Assembly (NCBI RefSeq): GCF_014200435.1
Contig: NZ_JACHBR010000001.1
Coordinates: forward strand, 248,001 to 312,000
Origin: Sphaerisporangium krabiense
GTDB taxonomy: Bacteria; Actinomycetota; Actinomycetes; Streptosporangiales; Streptosporangiaceae
Direction: 5' to 3'
Length of the DNA stretch: 64,000 nt
The stretch's first letter is position 1. Every line of letters starts with the position of its first letter. Below, piece after piece: positions 51,011 through 58,891 of this stretch. The notes beneath the pieces are model-generated. The model saw nothing but the letters and a program-made list of their open reading frames with translations. It did not search any database and had not been told where the DNA came from. Position numbers and translations under genes: made by a program.

Positions 51011-52501
51011 ATGCTCCGTAGCCGCGCGTTCACCGCAGCGTGCGCCGTCACGGCCGGCGTTGTGGCTTTTCTCGCCTCTCCGGCCAGCGCAGAACCCGAA
51101 TTTTCGGGCCAGTCCGCAATCTCCGCGGTCAAGCCCCCGGCGGGTATGATCCAGGCGCTTCAGCGCGACCTGGGTCTGACCGCCGAGCAGGCCGAATCCC
51201 GCCTGCTCAACGAGTCACGCCTGACGAACGTCGAGGCCCGGATCCGCAAGCAGCTCGGCAGCCGCTACGCCGGCTCCTGGCTGAGCGGCCCGACCTCCTC
51301 CACGCTGACGGTCGCCACCAGCGATTCGGCCTCGACGTCGTCGGTGTCGGGCGCCGGCGTGCAGGCCAAGGTCGTCAAGCACAGCCTGGCGTCCCTGGAC
51401 GCCGCCAAGGAGGCCCTCGACCGGGCCAGCCGGAAGGTCTCCACGAAGTCCACCCCGGTGTGGTACGTCGACGTGCGCTCCAACGCCGTCGTGGTCAGGA
51501 CCCCCCAGGTGGCGGACGCCGAGGGGTTCATCGCGGCCAGCGGCGCCGACAGGAGCGCCATCCGCGTCGAGGTCTCCGACGAGGCCCCGCGGCCGTTGTA
51601 CGACCTGCGCGGCGGCGAGGCGTACTACATCGGCAGCGGCAGCCGCTGCTCGATCGGCTTCCCGGTCACCCGCGGCACCCAGGGCGGCTTCGTCAGCGCC
51701 GGCCACTGCGGCTCGACCGGCGCCTCGACCTCCGGGTTCAACCGGGTCGCGCAGGGCACCTTCCAGGGCTCGTCGTTCCCCGGCAACGACTACTCGTGGA
51801 TCGCGACCAACAGCAACTGGACCCCGCAGCCGTGGGTCGTCCAGAACGGCGCGAACATCCAGGTCGCCGGTTCCACCGTCGCCGTGGAAGGCGCCTCGAT
51901 CTGCCGGTCCGGCTCGACCACCGGCTGGCGGTGCGGCAGCGTCCAGCAGCGCAACAGCAGCGTGACCTACCAAGAGGGCACCGTCTACGAGGTGACCCGC
52001 ACCAATGTCTGCGCCGAGCCCGGTGACTCCGGCGGCTCGTTCATCTCGGGCAGCCAGGCGCAGGGCGTGACCTCCGGCGGGTCGGGCAACTGCTCCTCCG
52101 GCGGCACGACCTACTTCCAGCCGGTCAACGAGATCCTCTCGACCTATGGCCTGACGCTGAAGACCACCGGCGGCGGCGGCCCCGACCCGACGGGCTGCAC
52201 CGGCTACCAGCAGACGCTGAGCGGCACGCTGACGAGCAACCAGAGCCAGTACCAGCCGAGCGGCGGCTCCTACACCGCCAACGCCGGCGTGCACCGTCTC
52301 TGCCTCGACGGCCCCTCCGGCACGGACTACGACATCTACCTGCAGAAGCTCAACGGCTCCACCTGGACCGACGTCGCGAGCGGCACCACGCCGAACCCCG
52401 ACGAGACCGTGACCTACACCGGCACGGCGGGCACCTACCGGGTGCGCGTCCACGCCTACAGCGGCGGCGGCGCCTACACCCTGGGCCTGACCAAGCCGTA
52501 A
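51011..52501 (+). CDS. Secreted S1 serine protease with C-terminal PPC-like domain
   Basis: 496 residues. Signal peptide 1-27 (ending SPASA), an alpha-lytic-type propeptide (about 40-195), then a streptogrisin-like chymotrypsin-fold domain with H232 (VSAGHCG), D260 (PGNDYSW) and S340 (PGDSGGSF). Three cysteine pairs are plausible. Residues 400-496, after a Gly/Pro linker, form a pre-peptidase-C-terminal (PPC) beta domain (CLDGPSGTDYDIYLQ). The enzyme should be exported, self-process and degrade extracellular protein. GGGAG lies 6 bases before the ATG. Protease 2 is a close paralogue lacking the PPC domain. Confidence 0.95.
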   Translation: MLRSRAFTAACAVTAGVVAFLASPASAEPEFSGQSAISAVKPPAGMIQALQRDLGLTAEQAESRLLNESRLTNVEARIRKQLGSRYAGSWLSGPTSSTLTVATSDSASTSSVSGAGVQAKVVKHSLASLDAAKEALDRASRKVSTKSTPVWYVDVRSNAVVVRTPQVADAEGFIAASGADRSAIRVEVSDEAPRPLYDLRGGEAYYIGSGSRCSIGFPVTRGTQGGFVSAGHCGSTGASTSGFNRVAQGTFQGSSFPGNDYSWIATNSNWTPQPWVVQNGANIQVAGSTVAVEGASICRSGSTTGWRCGSVQQRNSSVTYQEGTVYEVTRTNVCAEPGDSGGSFISGSQAQGVTSGGSGNCSSGGTTYFQPVNEILSTYGLTLKTTGGGGPDPTGCTGYQQTLSGTLTSNQSQYQPSGGSYTANAGVHRLCLDGPSGTDYDIYLQKLNGSTWTDVASGTTPNPDETVTYTGTAGTYRVRVHAYSGGGAYTLGLTKP

Positions 52502-52508
52502 GGCCCCA

Positions 52509-52524
52509 CCCGGCCGCGGCCGGG
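52509..52524. repeat. 16-bp perfect palindrome CCCGGCCGCGGCCGGG
   Basis: Perfect self-complementary palindrome 7 bases after the protease stop; part of the terminator region. Confidence 0.6.
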
Positions 52525-52542
52525 AAGACCATCGCACGACAA

Positions 52543-52578
52543 GCGGCGCCGCCGTCCGGCCCTGGACGGCGGCGCCGC
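52543..52578. terminator. Bidirectional terminator after protease 1 and the barrel protein
   Basis: GCGGCGCCGCCGTCC (52543-52557) and GGACGGCGGCGCCGC (52564-52578), a perfect 15-base-pair stem with a 6-base loop, followed by GCCTTTCCC. The core GGCGCCGCCGTCC also forms the terminator of protease 2. Confidence 0.85.
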
Positions 52579-52591
52579 GCCTTTCCCGCGC

Positions 52592-53125
52592 TCAGCCCAC
52601 GGGCTGGATCTTGAAGACGAGGTGGCGGTCGGAGATCGCGACCTGGGCCGCGCCGGTCACGCCGGCGAACCGGCCGGTGCCGCCGACGATCGCGGCGGTG
52701 GTGTTCCACGGCGGCCCGCCGGAACGGTCGTCCATGCCGAGCAGGACGACCTGGTCGCCGCGGGTGCGCAGTACGCGGGTGCACTGCGCGATGACACCAT
52801 GCTGGGTCACGGCGGCGGCGGAACACCGGGTGGTTCCGTCGCCGACGCGATTCTTACGCAGGTCGTGGAGCGTGAAATAGCTGACCCACGAGTCCCCGGT
52901 CTTCGGACGGGCGGGGCGGGTGTTGGTGATTCTGGTGCCGTAGTAAACGAGCTCGGCGGCCTTGGCGCCGGGCTTCGGCACGGAGACGGGGACGCTGGGC
53001 AGGGGCTCCGGAGAGGACGCCGCGGCCGAGGCCGATATGGACGGCAGAACCGCGACGGAGGCGCCGGAGAGGGCCGTGACCAGCACGGCAACGGCCTGGC
53101 GCCAACGGGGCGTGAATCCTGACAT
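52592..53125 (-). CDS. Secreted allene-oxide-cyclase/dirigent-like barrel protein
   Basis: 177 residues. A signal peptide (VAVLVTALSGASVAVL, cleavage near SASAAA) precedes a beta-rich domain with the AOC-like features TGDSWVSYFTLHD, then IVGGTGRFAGVTGAAQVAI near the C-terminus. Such barrels occur in plant allene oxide cyclase and dirigent proteins and in secreted bacterial homologues of unknown role; the enzymatic activity cannot be assumed. ATG 53125 has GGAG 7 bases upstream. It sits between two secreted serine proteases, converging on the first and divergent from the second. Confidence 0.75.
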   Translation of the reverse strand: MSGFTPRWRQAVAVLVTALSGASVAVLPSISASAAASSPEPLPSVPVSVPKPGAKAAELVYYGTRITNTRPARPKTGDSWVSYFTLHDLRKNRVGDGTTRCSAAAVTQHGVIAQCTRVLRTRGDQVVLLGMDDRSGGPPWNTTAAIVGGTGRFAGVTGAAQVAISDRHLVFKIQPVG

Positions 53126-53476
53126 TTCTACTCCAAATCGGAGGAGAGGGAATGCGGGAGGATGTCCATTTCGCCATGAAGAGGCGAAACACGGTGACAC
53201 ATTCTGCCCGCCCCTTCATCGCCCAGGCAACGCCCATATTCGCGACATAGACCCATTCATTTCGCATTCACGGCGGAAAATTCTCCGACCCCGGCGGGTT
53301 CCGGTCGCGTAAACCCGAAGCCCTTGGCTTCAGGGAGATATATACGTCCTTGACCGATATGTCCGACAGATAGTAATTGGGCGGGTCATAACTCGATGAT
53401 ATGGGCGAAACGATAGCTCCGCGTCACGCGCGCCGCCGGTTACGGTGACGGCACCCCCCGAACATGAGGAGAGCCC
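53126..53476. other. Divergent promoter region, barrel protein / protease 2
   Basis: 351 bases without a gene. Holds the shared upstream element (53387-53422) and the TACGGT -10 (53441-53446) of protease 2. The central part (53200-53380) is more AT-rich than its surroundings. No third copy of the element is seen facing the barrel gene. Confidence 0.5.
53387..53422 (+). promoter_or_regulatory. Upstream element of S1 protease 2 (shared with protease 1)
   Basis: CATAA-N14-CGAAACGATAGCTCCGC, the second copy of the element at 50917-50952, identical in internal spacing. TACGGT at 53441-53446 is the likely -10. Confidence 0.7.
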
Positions 53477-54634
53477 ATGCTCCGTAGACGCACGGTCACC
53501 GCCGGATGCGCCTTGGCGATCAGCACTCTCACCATCCTGGCCACCCCGGCGCTCGCCGACCGCGACCCCCTGGCGGCCGGCTCCGCCCCGTCGCAGCCCG
53601 CGCCGACCATGGTGGACGCGATGAGCCGCGATCTCGGCATCACCAAGGAGCAGGCCGAGTCCCGCCTGCTCAACGAGGCGCGCCTCACCGGCGCCGAGGC
53701 CAAGGTCCGGGAGAGCCTGGGCGCCGGCTTCGCCGGTTCCTGGCTCAGCGGGCCCACCTCCGCCACGCTGACGGTCGCCACCACCGACGCCGACGCGGCG
53801 TCCAAGGTGTCCGGCACCGGCGTCCAGGCCGTGGTCGTCGAGCGCAGCCTCGCCGAGCTGAACGCCGTCAAGGGCGCCCTGGACAACGCCGCCGCGAAGG
53901 CGCCGAAGTCCACGCCCGTCTGGTTCGTCGACGTGCGCAGCAACAGCGTCGTCGTCCAGTCGTCCCAGCCCGCCGAGGCCGAGGCGTTCGTCGCGGCCAG
54001 CGGCGCCGACAAGGCCGCCGTCCGCGTCGAGCGGTCGAGCGAGGCCCCGCGGACGTTCTACGACCTGCGCGGCGGCGACGCCTACTACATCGGCAGCGGC
54101 AGCCGCTGCTCGATCGGCTTCTCGGTGCGGCGCGGCACCACGCCGGGCTTCGTCTCCGCCGGCCACTGCGGCAGGGCCGGCAACACGACGTCCGGGTTCA
54201 ACCGGGTCGCGCAGGGCACCTTCCAGGGCTCCTCGTTCCCCGGCAACGACTACTCGTGGGTGTCGGTGAACAGCAGCTGGACCCCGGTCGGCGTCGTCAA
54301 GGGCAGCGGCGGCGCCAACGTCGCCGTCCGCGGCTCCACGGTGGCCGTCGAGGGCGCCTCGATCTGCCGGTCCGGCTCCACCACCGGCTGGCACTGCGGC
54401 ACCGTCCAGCAGCGCAACACCAGCGTGACGTACTCGCAGGGCACCGTGCGCGAGGTCACGCGCACCAACGTCTGCGCCGAGCCCGGTGACTCCGGTGGCT
54501 CGTTCATCTCCGGCAACCAGGCGCAGGGCGTGACCTCCGGCGGATCGGGCAACTGCTCCTCCGGCGGCACGACCTTCTTCCAGCCCGTCAACGAGATCCT
54601 CTCCACCTACGGCCTGACGCTCGCCACGAGCTAG
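53477..54634 (+). CDS. Secreted S1 serine protease (paralogue of protease 1, no PPC domain)
   Basis: 385 residues: signal peptide 1-28 (TPALA), propeptide, and a catalytic domain with H230 (VSAGHCG), D258 (PGNDYSW) and S339 (PGDSGGSF). It is very similar to protease 1 throughout but ends at LTLATS, where protease 1 goes on into a linker and PPC domain. GAGGAGAG lies 5 bases before the ATG. The promoter element and terminator also match protease 1, so the whole unit seems to be a tandem duplication around the barrel gene. Confidence 0.95.
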   Translation: MLRRRTVTAGCALAISTLTILATPALADRDPLAAGSAPSQPAPTMVDAMSRDLGITKEQAESRLLNEARLTGAEAKVRESLGAGFAGSWLSGPTSATLTVATTDADAASKVSGTGVQAVVVERSLAELNAVKGALDNAAAKAPKSTPVWFVDVRSNSVVVQSSQPAEAEAFVAASGADKAAVRVERSSEAPRTFYDLRGGDAYYIGSGSRCSIGFSVRRGTTPGFVSAGHCGRAGNTTSGFNRVAQGTFQGSSFPGNDYSWVSVNSSWTPVGVVKGSGGANVAVRGSTVAVEGASICRSGSTTGWHCGTVQQRNTSVTYSQGTVREVTRTNVCAEPGDSGGSFISGNQAQGVTSGGSGNCSSGGTTFFQPVNEILSTYGLTLATS

Positions 54635-54646
54635 CACGCCCAACAC

Positions 54647-54685
54647 AAGGCGCCGCCGTCCCTCCCCCCAGGACGGCGGCGCCTT
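54647..54685 (+). terminator. Terminator of protease 2
   Basis: AAGGCGCCGCCGTCC (54647-54661) and GGACGGCGGCGCCTT (54671-54685) form a perfect 15-base-pair stem with a 9-base loop, 12 bases after the stop. Confidence 0.85.
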
Positions 54686-54792
54686 CGTCGTTCCCGGTGG
54701 CGGTTCTCCGGCGACCGCCGCCGAACCCGCAGGTCACAGCGCTCCCGTCCGCGCCAGGAGTGGCGCAATCTCCGCGTTATTCACCTTTTCCT

Positions 54793-54807
54793 ACCTGCTA
54801 GATAGGT
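54793..54807 (+). promoter_or_regulatory. GntR promoter with ACCT-N7-AGGT inverted repeat
   Basis: ACCTGCTAGATAGGT lies at the promoter of the GntR gene and overlaps a -10-like TAGGTT (54803-54808). It is a plausible autoregulatory operator. The leader then has GGGAGA before the ATG. Confidence 0.45.
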
Positions 54808-54843
54808 TTGGGTGCGCAGCAGCCGAGACGGACGGGAGACGCC

Positions 54844-55614
54844 ATGGAAGCGAGCCGGGCGCGGGACGTCCCCGTGCTGACCGACGCCGTGCGACGCCGC
54901 GCCGACCGGGCCAGGCAGATCGCCGACCTGCTCCGCCGCCAGATCACCCATCGCCACTACGACGGCGGCCACCTTCCGCTGGAGGCGGCGCTCGCCCGCG
55001 AGTTCGGCACCTCGCGCAACACCATCCGCGAGGCCCTGGACCTGCTGCGCGAGGAAGGGCTCATCGACCGCTGCCCCGGCGTCGGCACCCGCGTGGCGGC
55101 CGAGAAGTACCCGCACGGGCTGCACCGGCTGCTCGGCCTGGCCGAGACCCTGCGCGAGCACGGCGAGGTGACCAACGAGGTGCGGACGATGGGGCTCATC
55201 CGCCCGCCCGCGGCGGTGAGCGCCCGCCTGGAGATCCCCGAGGGCGAGCCGGTCGTCTACGTCGAGCGCGTGCGGCGGCTGAACGGGGTGCCCCTGTCCC
55301 TCGACCTCACCTACCTGGTGCGCGAGGTCGGCGAGCCGCTGTTCGAGGCCGACCTGGCGCACAACGACATCTTCGTGCTGCTGGAGCGGATCGCCGGACA
55401 GCCCCTGGGCATGGCCGAGCTCACGGTCGAGGCCGTCAACGCCGACGCCCACACCGCCGCCGTCCTGGACGCGGCCAGGGGCGCCGCGCTGCTCATGGTC
55501 GAGCGGCTCGCGCACCTGGCGGACGGGCGGCCGGTGGACCTGGAGTTCATCCGCTTCCGCGGCGACCGGCTCACCATGCGCGGCCATCTGACGCGGTCCG
55601 CCGGCGAGGCGTGA
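54844..55614 (+). CDS. GntR-family regulator with UTRA domain (HutC type)
   Basis: 256 residues: N-terminal winged helix (LEAALAREFGTSRNTIREALDLLREEGLIDRCPGVGTRVA) and a C-terminal UTRA effector-binding domain (about 100-250, VVYVERVRRLNGVPLSLDLTYL). HutC-type GntR proteins bind small metabolites and usually repress the operon next to them. Here the ferredoxin-transporter-flavoprotein genes follow directly, in the same direction, 43 bases downstream. ATG 54844 has GGGAGA 5 bases upstream; a TTG at 54808 is less likely. Confidence 0.9.
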   Translation: MEASRARDVPVLTDAVRRRADRARQIADLLRRQITHRHYDGGHLPLEAALAREFGTSRNTIREALDLLREEGLIDRCPGVGTRVAAEKYPHGLHRLLGLAETLREHGEVTNEVRTMGLIRPPAAVSARLEIPEGEPVVYVERVRRLNGVPLSLDLTYLVREVGEPLFEADLAHNDIFVLLERIAGQPLGMAELTVEAVNADAHTAAVLDAARGAALLMVERLAHLADGRPVDLEFIRFRGDRLTMRGHLTRSAGEA

Positions 55615-55647
55615 CCGGAGAACCCCTGCCACCGGAGAACCCCTGCG
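55614..55647. repeat. 17-bp tandem duplication ahead of the ferredoxin gene
   Basis: ACCGGAGAACCCCTGC(C/G) occurs twice head to tail (55614-55630, 55631-55647), just before the ribosome site of the ferredoxin gene. It begins in the GntR stop codon. Confidence 0.65.
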
Positions 55648-55657
55648 AGGAGCGGCG

Positions 55658-55885
55658 ATGACCCTGGCCAACACCCGGCTCGACGTGCCGGTCACGATCA
55701 ACGAGGCGCTGTGCATCGACGGCTGCACGCTGTGCGTGGACGTCTGCCCGCTGGACTCCCTGGCCATCCACGAGGTGAGCGGGAAGGCGTACATGCACGT
55801 GGACGAGTGCTGGTACTGCGGGCCGTGCGCCGACCGGTGCCCGGTCGACGCCGTCACCGTCAACATCCCCTACCTGCTGCGATGA
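55658..55885 (+). CDS. Dicluster [4Fe-4S] ferredoxin (AprB-like, short)
   Basis: 75 residues with two complete C-x-x-C-x-x-C-x-x-x-C-P motifs: CIDGCTLCVDVCP (about residues 19-31) and CWYCGPCADRCP (about 51-62). It should carry electrons through two [4Fe-4S] clusters. It resembles the ferredoxin half of adenylylsulfate-reductase beta subunits without their tail. GAGGAG lies 7 bases before ATG 55658, and its stop overlaps the next start (ATGA). The AprA-like flavoprotein four genes on is the natural redox partner. Confidence 0.9.
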   Translation: MTLANTRLDVPVTINEALCIDGCTLCVDVCPLDSLAIHEVSGKAYMHVDECWYCGPCADRCPVDAVTVNIPYLLR

Positions 55886-57291
55886 GAGGCCGCCGGATGC
55901 GCGTGAGGATCCGCGCCGCCGCCGCGACCGCCCTGGCGGCCGTCGCGTTCCTGCCGGGCTGCTCGGTCGCGGGGAACGCCTCCTCCAGCGACGAGATCAC
56001 CCTGGTCGTCGGCTACCAGTCCAAGACGATAAACACCGTGACCGCGGGCACGCTGCTGCGGTCGCTCGGCTACCTGGAGCGGCGGCTCGGCCCGAAGTAC
56101 CGGGTGGAGTGGCAGGACTACGACACCGGCGCGCCGATCACCGCCAAGATGGTCGCCGGGAAGATCGACATCGGCTCGATGGGCGACTACCCGCTGCTGA
56201 TCAACGCCTCGCGCACGCAGGCCGCCGAGACCGCGCGCACCGCCCTGGTGTCGGTCACCGGCTACAACCTGCGCGGCGGCCTCAACATGGTCGTCGTCGC
56301 GCCCGGCTCCCACGCCACGACGCTGGCGGACCTGAAGGGGGGCAAGGTCTCGGCGAGCGTCGGCTCGGCGGGCCACGGCACGCTCGTCCAGGCGCTGCGC
56401 CGCGCGGGCGTCGACGGCGTCGAGACCGTGAACCAGCAGCCGCCGGTGGGGGCCTCGGCCCTGCAGGCGGGCGACGTCGCCGCGTACGCGCAGTTCGTGG
56501 CCTGGCCGGGGCTGCTGGTCTTCAAGGGTCAGGCGCGGCTGCTGTACGACGGGTCCGCGCTCGGGGTGCCGACCTTCCACGGCGTCGTCGTGCGCAGGGC
56601 GTACGCCAAGGAGCGGCCCGAGGTCGTGCGGGCGTTCCTCGGCGCGCAGATCGACGCGACCCGGTACCTGCACGAGCACCCGCTGGAGGCCGCCGAGGCC
56701 GTGGCGAAGGCGACCGGGCTGCCCGCCGAGGTGGTCTACCTCTACAACGGACCGAACGGCATCGCGACGTTCGACGTCACGCTCAAGCCCCGGCTGGTCG
56801 AGGCGCTGCGGAACGACGTGCCGTACCTGGCCTCCATCGGCGGCGACTTCAAACCCGTCGAGGTGTCGCGCTTCGCCGACGACTCCTTCCTGCGCGCCGT
56901 GTACGGCTCCTCGTACGCCGCCGACGTGGCCGCCACCGCGAACCCGGCGCGGATCACCGGCGCCGACCCCGCGTGCGGCGTGCCGGTGGGCGACCCGGGC
57001 ACGGCGGGCGAGCTGTGGGTCTCGGGGACCACGACCCGGCCCGCCGCGACCCCCACCTGCCTGCTGCGGCAGATCCGGGACCTCGGCGGGACCTACCGCG
57101 CCGCCTACGTCCCCGACGCGGCCACGGGCACCCGCTGGTTCGCCGACAAGGCGGTCTGGGTGCGCGACCCCGCCAGGGACGCCGCCTCCCGGTTCCTGCC
57201 CTTCACCACCACGGCCGGGGCCGAGGAGTACGTGTCCGGGCACGGCGCGGCGCGGGTCGTGGACTTCCGCACCGCGCTGAAGGAGGCATGA
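55882..57291 (+). CDS. ABC transporter substrate-binding lipoprotein with C-terminal NosL-like domain
   Basis: 469 residues. Residues 1-26 are a lipoprotein signal ending in the lipobox LPGC (C27). Residues about 35-350 are a nitrate/sulfonate/taurine-type binding protein ([44 protein letters not shown]). Residues 361-469 resemble Nos[10 protein letters not shown] with C365, [12 protein letters not shown], then [21 protein letters not shown] and [17 protein letters not shown]. NosL is a copper-binding lipoprotein of nitrous oxide reductase assembly, so the fusion is odd. ATG 55882 overlaps the ferredoxin stop; the stop overlaps the permease start. No nosZ is nearby. Confidence 0.85.
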   Translation: MRGRRMRVRIRAAAATALAAVAFLPGCSVAGNASSSDEITLVVGYQSKTINTVTAGTLLRSLGYLERRLGPKYRVEWQDYDTGAPITAKMVAGKIDIGSMGDYPLLINASRTQAAETARTALVSVTGYNLRGGLNMVVVAPGSHATTLADLKGGKVSASVGSAGHGTLVQALRRAGVDGVETVNQQPPVGASALQAGDVAAYAQFVAWPGLLVFKGQARLLYDGSALGVPTFHGVVVRRAYAKERPEVVRAFLGAQIDATRYLHEHPLEAAEAVAKATGLPAEVVYLYNGPNGIATFDVTLKPRLVEALRNDVPYLASIGGDFKPVEVSRFADDSFLRAVYGSSYAADVAATANPARITGADPACGVPVGDPGTAGELWVSGTTTRPAATPTCLLRQIRDLGGTYRAAYVPDAATGTRWFADKAVWVRDPARDAASRFLPFTTTAGAEEYVSGHGAARVVDFRTALKEA

Positions 57292-58136
57292 TGCCGGTCG
57301 GCACGGCGCCAGGCCCGCTCGCCGGGGCACGGCAGGCGCCGCCCGCCAGGACCCGCAGGGCGGGACGGCCGAACCGGCTCCTCAGGGCCGCCTCGCTCGC
57401 CGCCGCCGCCGCGCTGTGGCAGCTCCTGACCACCGCGGACGCGCGGCTCTGGCTGCGCTTCGACCGGCTGCCCTCCCCCTCGGAGGTCGCGGGCACGTTC
57501 GGGCGGCGGCTGTCGGAGCCGGGCTACTACCTGGACCTGGCGCAGAGCCTGATCCGCATCCTCAGCGGGTTCACGCTGGCGGCCGTGCTCGGCGTCGCCG
57601 TGGGCGTCCTGGTGGCCCGCTCGCCGCGCGCCGGCGACCTGCTGCTGCCGCTGCTGGAGGTCGCGCGGCCGATCCCGGCGATCGCGCTGGTCCCCATCGC
57701 GATCCTCGTCTTCCCGCGCGACGAGCAGGGCATCGTGTTCATCACGTTCGCCGCCGCCTTCTTCCCCGTCATGGTGAGCACCCGCCACGCCGTGCGGGCG
57801 CTGCCCACCCTGTGGGAGGACGCGGTGCGCACCATGGGCGGCGGGCGGCGGCGCGTGCTGGTGAACGTGATCCTGCCGGGCGTGCTGCCCGGCGTGTTCG
57901 GCGGCCTGTCGGTCGGCATGGGCGTGGCCTGGATCTGCGTGATCTCCGCGGAGATGATCTCCGGCGAGTTCGGCGTCGGCTACCGGACCTGGCAGGCGTA
58001 CACGGTCGTCGACTACCCGGGGGTGATCGTCGGCATGGCGACCATCGGCCTGCTCGGCTGGCTGACCTCGGCCGGCGTCGAACTGCTCGGACGGCGGCTC
58101 ACCCGGTGGCTGCCGCGCGCCGAGGGGGCCTCGTGA
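57288..58136 (+). CDS. ABC transporter permease (SsuC/TauC/NrtB type)
   Basis: 282 residues, about six membrane helices, with the typical binding-protein-dependent permease loop ([22 protein letters not shown]) that contacts the ATPase. The group is that of nitrate, sulfonate and taurine importers. ATG 57288 overlaps the binding-protein stop by 4 bases with AAGGAGG just upstream. The frame is open further upstream, but that part lies inside the binding-protein gene. Confidence 0.9.
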   Translation: MMPVGTAPGPLAGARQAPPARTRRAGRPNRLLRAASLAAAAALWQLLTTADARLWLRFDRLPSPSEVAGTFGRRLSEPGYYLDLAQSLIRILSGFTLAAVLGVAVGVLVARSPRAGDLLLPLLEVARPIPAIALVPIAILVFPRDEQGIVFITFAAAFFPVMVSTRHAVRALPTLWEDAVRTMGGGRRRVLVNVILPGVLPGVFGGLSVGMGVAWICVISAEMISGEFGVGYRTWQAYTVVDYPGVIVGMATIGLLGWLTSAGVELLGRRLTRWLPRAEGAS

Positions 58137-58891
58137 TGCCGGACACCGCCGCCCGCGAGACGGCGCCGGCCAGGACCGGCATGGGCATCCGCCTCACGGG
58201 GGTGTCCCTCGGGTACGGCGGGCGGCGGGTGCTGGGCGAGGTGGACCTGGAGGCGCGGCCCGGCGAGGTGCTGGTGATCGTGGGGCCGTCCGGTTCCGGC
58301 AAGTCCACGATCCTGCGTGCCGTGGCCGGGCTGCTCGCGCCGGACGGCGGCACGGTGACCGCCGACGGCGTGCCCGTCACCGGCCCGGGACCCGACCGCG
58401 CCATGGTCTTCCAGGACGACGCCCTGCTGCCCTGGCGCACCGTGCGCGGCAACGTCGAGCTGCCGCTGGACATCCGCGGCGTCCCGAGGGCCGCGCGGCG
58501 CGCCGCCGCCCAGGACTGGATCGGGCGGGTGGGCCTCGCCGGCTGGGAGGACCGCCTCCCCCGCGAGCTGTCCGGCGGGATGCGGCAGCGCGTCCAGCTC
58601 GCCCGTTCCCTGGCGGGCGCCCCCCGCGCCGTCCTCATGGACGAGCCGTTCGGCGCCCTGGACGCCCAGACGCGCGCCGTCATGCAGCGCCTGCTCGCCC
58701 AGGTGCTGCGGGACGCGCCCGCCACCGTCGTCTTCGTCACCCACGACGTGGAGGAGGCGCTGCTGCTCGCCGACCGCGTCGCCGTGCTCGGCCGGGGCGG
58801 GGTGCACGCCGTCCACGACAACGACCGCGCGCCGGGGGCCGGCGCCGCGCTGCGGGGCAGGATCCTCGCCGAACTGCAGGAGCTTTCATGA
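58136..58891 (+). CDS. ABC transporter ATP-binding protein (SsuB/TauB/NrtD type)
   Basis: 251 residues: Walker A GPSGSGKS (50-57), Q-loop [10 protein letters not shown] (91-100), signature LSGGMRQR (145-152), Walker B AVLMDE (165-170) and H-loop [11 protein letters not shown]. These features match the nitrate/sulfonate/taurine importer ATPases. ATG 58136 shares a base with the permease stop (TGATG); GTG at 58133 is possible. Its stop overlaps the flavoprotein start. Confidence 0.93.
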   Translation: MPDTAARETAPARTGMGIRLTGVSLGYGGRRVLGEVDLEARPGEVLVIVGPSGSGKSTILRAVAGLLAPDGGTVTADGVPVTGPGPDRAMVFQDDALLPWRTVRGNVELPLDIRGVPRAARRAAAQDWIGRVGLAGWEDRLPRELSGGMRQRVQLARSLAGAPRAVLMDEPFGALDAQTRAVMQRLLAQVLRDAPATVVFVTHDVEEALLLADRVAVLGRGGVHAVHDNDRAPGAGAALRGRILAELQELS

